Origin: Aquitalea aquatilis
GTDB lineage: Bacteria; Pseudomonadota; Gammaproteobacteria; Burkholderiales; Chromobacteriaceae
Length of the DNA stretch: 64,000 bases
Assembly (NCBI RefSeq): GCF_005155025.1
Contig: NZ_CP039731.1
Coordinates: 2,542,001 to 2,606,000 of the forward strand
Direction of reading: 5' to 3'
The stretch's first letter is position 1. Each line of letters opens with the position of its first letter. This document shows, piece after piece, positions 63,973-64,000 of this stretch. The notes beneath the pieces are model-generated. The model was not told the origin of the DNA. It saw only the letters and a program-made list of their open reading frames with translations, and made no database searches. The translations under genes and the position numbers were made by a program.

Positions 63973-64000
63973 TAAATTGAATTTTGCTACGGTATCATTG

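Overview
The window looks like a chromosomal stretch of a Gram-negative betaproteobacterium, most likely in the Neisseriales/Chromobacteriaceae (Chromobacterium/Aquitalea/Vogesella-like). This rests on the H-NS type, the nos gene set, the type VI secretion genes and the many IS remnants. The assignment is inferred from protein families and was not tested by a search.

Bases 1-9.6 kb are accessory DNA, with nearly all genes on the minus strand. They hold a truncated RES/HEPN-type N-terminal fragment at the window edge, a YfjP-like GTPase, a GYF_2 membrane protein, a small secreted protein, an XRE regulator, and a plasmid/ICE-type cassette (DUF932 protein, unknown protein, YqaJ nuclease, RDF-like Cys-rich protein). 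An unusual protein with a zinc ribbon, two T5orf172/GIY-YIG domains and a membrane helix follows, then an unknown protein and a triple zinc-ribbon protein. From 9.6 to 15.8 kb lies a type VI secretion cargo module transcribed leftward: VgrG with a TTR-like tail, a Tle5-type phospholipase D, a Sel1-repeat lipoprotein (probable immunity protein) and a small PAAR-like protein.

Bases 16-23.6 kb carry a truncated IS1182 transposase, a nitrate-sensing (NIT) chemoreceptor, a tyrosine recombinase gene split by a 303-bp internally deleted IS3-type element, an MHYT hybrid kinase and a candidate small RNA (promoter, three hairpins, terminator) at about 23.3-23.4 kb. Bases 23.6-31.3 kb are one leftward operon for iron: porin, beta-propeller protein, EfeB/DyP peroxidase and an FbpABC-type ferric transporter, behind a Fur-box-like site.

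Bases 31.7-32.8 kb are a scar: a truncated gene joined to a second, diverged copy of the DUF932 cassette, joined in turn to an IS256 remnant. Bases 32.8-45.7 kb are a complete nitrous oxide reduction locus on the plus strand: tatA-like, nosZ, nosD, nosF, nosY, nosL, two small unknown genes, then cytochrome c, an unknown exported protein, nosR, an ApbE/NosX protein and an extra ABC transporter. Three FNR/DNR-type boxes precede tatA, nosZ and the cytochrome gene, and a terminator hairpin separates nosZ from nosD. NosZ reduces N2O, NosDFY and NosL supply copper, NosR and ApbE supply electrons through flavin, and the extra TatA may help export folded NosZ.

Bases 46-54.2 kb hold a GAF-PAS-PAS diguanylate cyclase, two small genes (one with an A7 frameshift), a 7TMR-DISM hybrid kinase with its AraC-type response regulator, and IS30 elements. 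Bases 54.3-60.9 kb encode a giant ESPR-type autotransporter with three near-identical 459-bp repeats. The right end has an IS5 remnant, an H-NS gene and two inovirus Gp2-like (YagK/YfjJ) genes in AT-rich DNA. I saw no rRNA, tRNA or CRISPR array.
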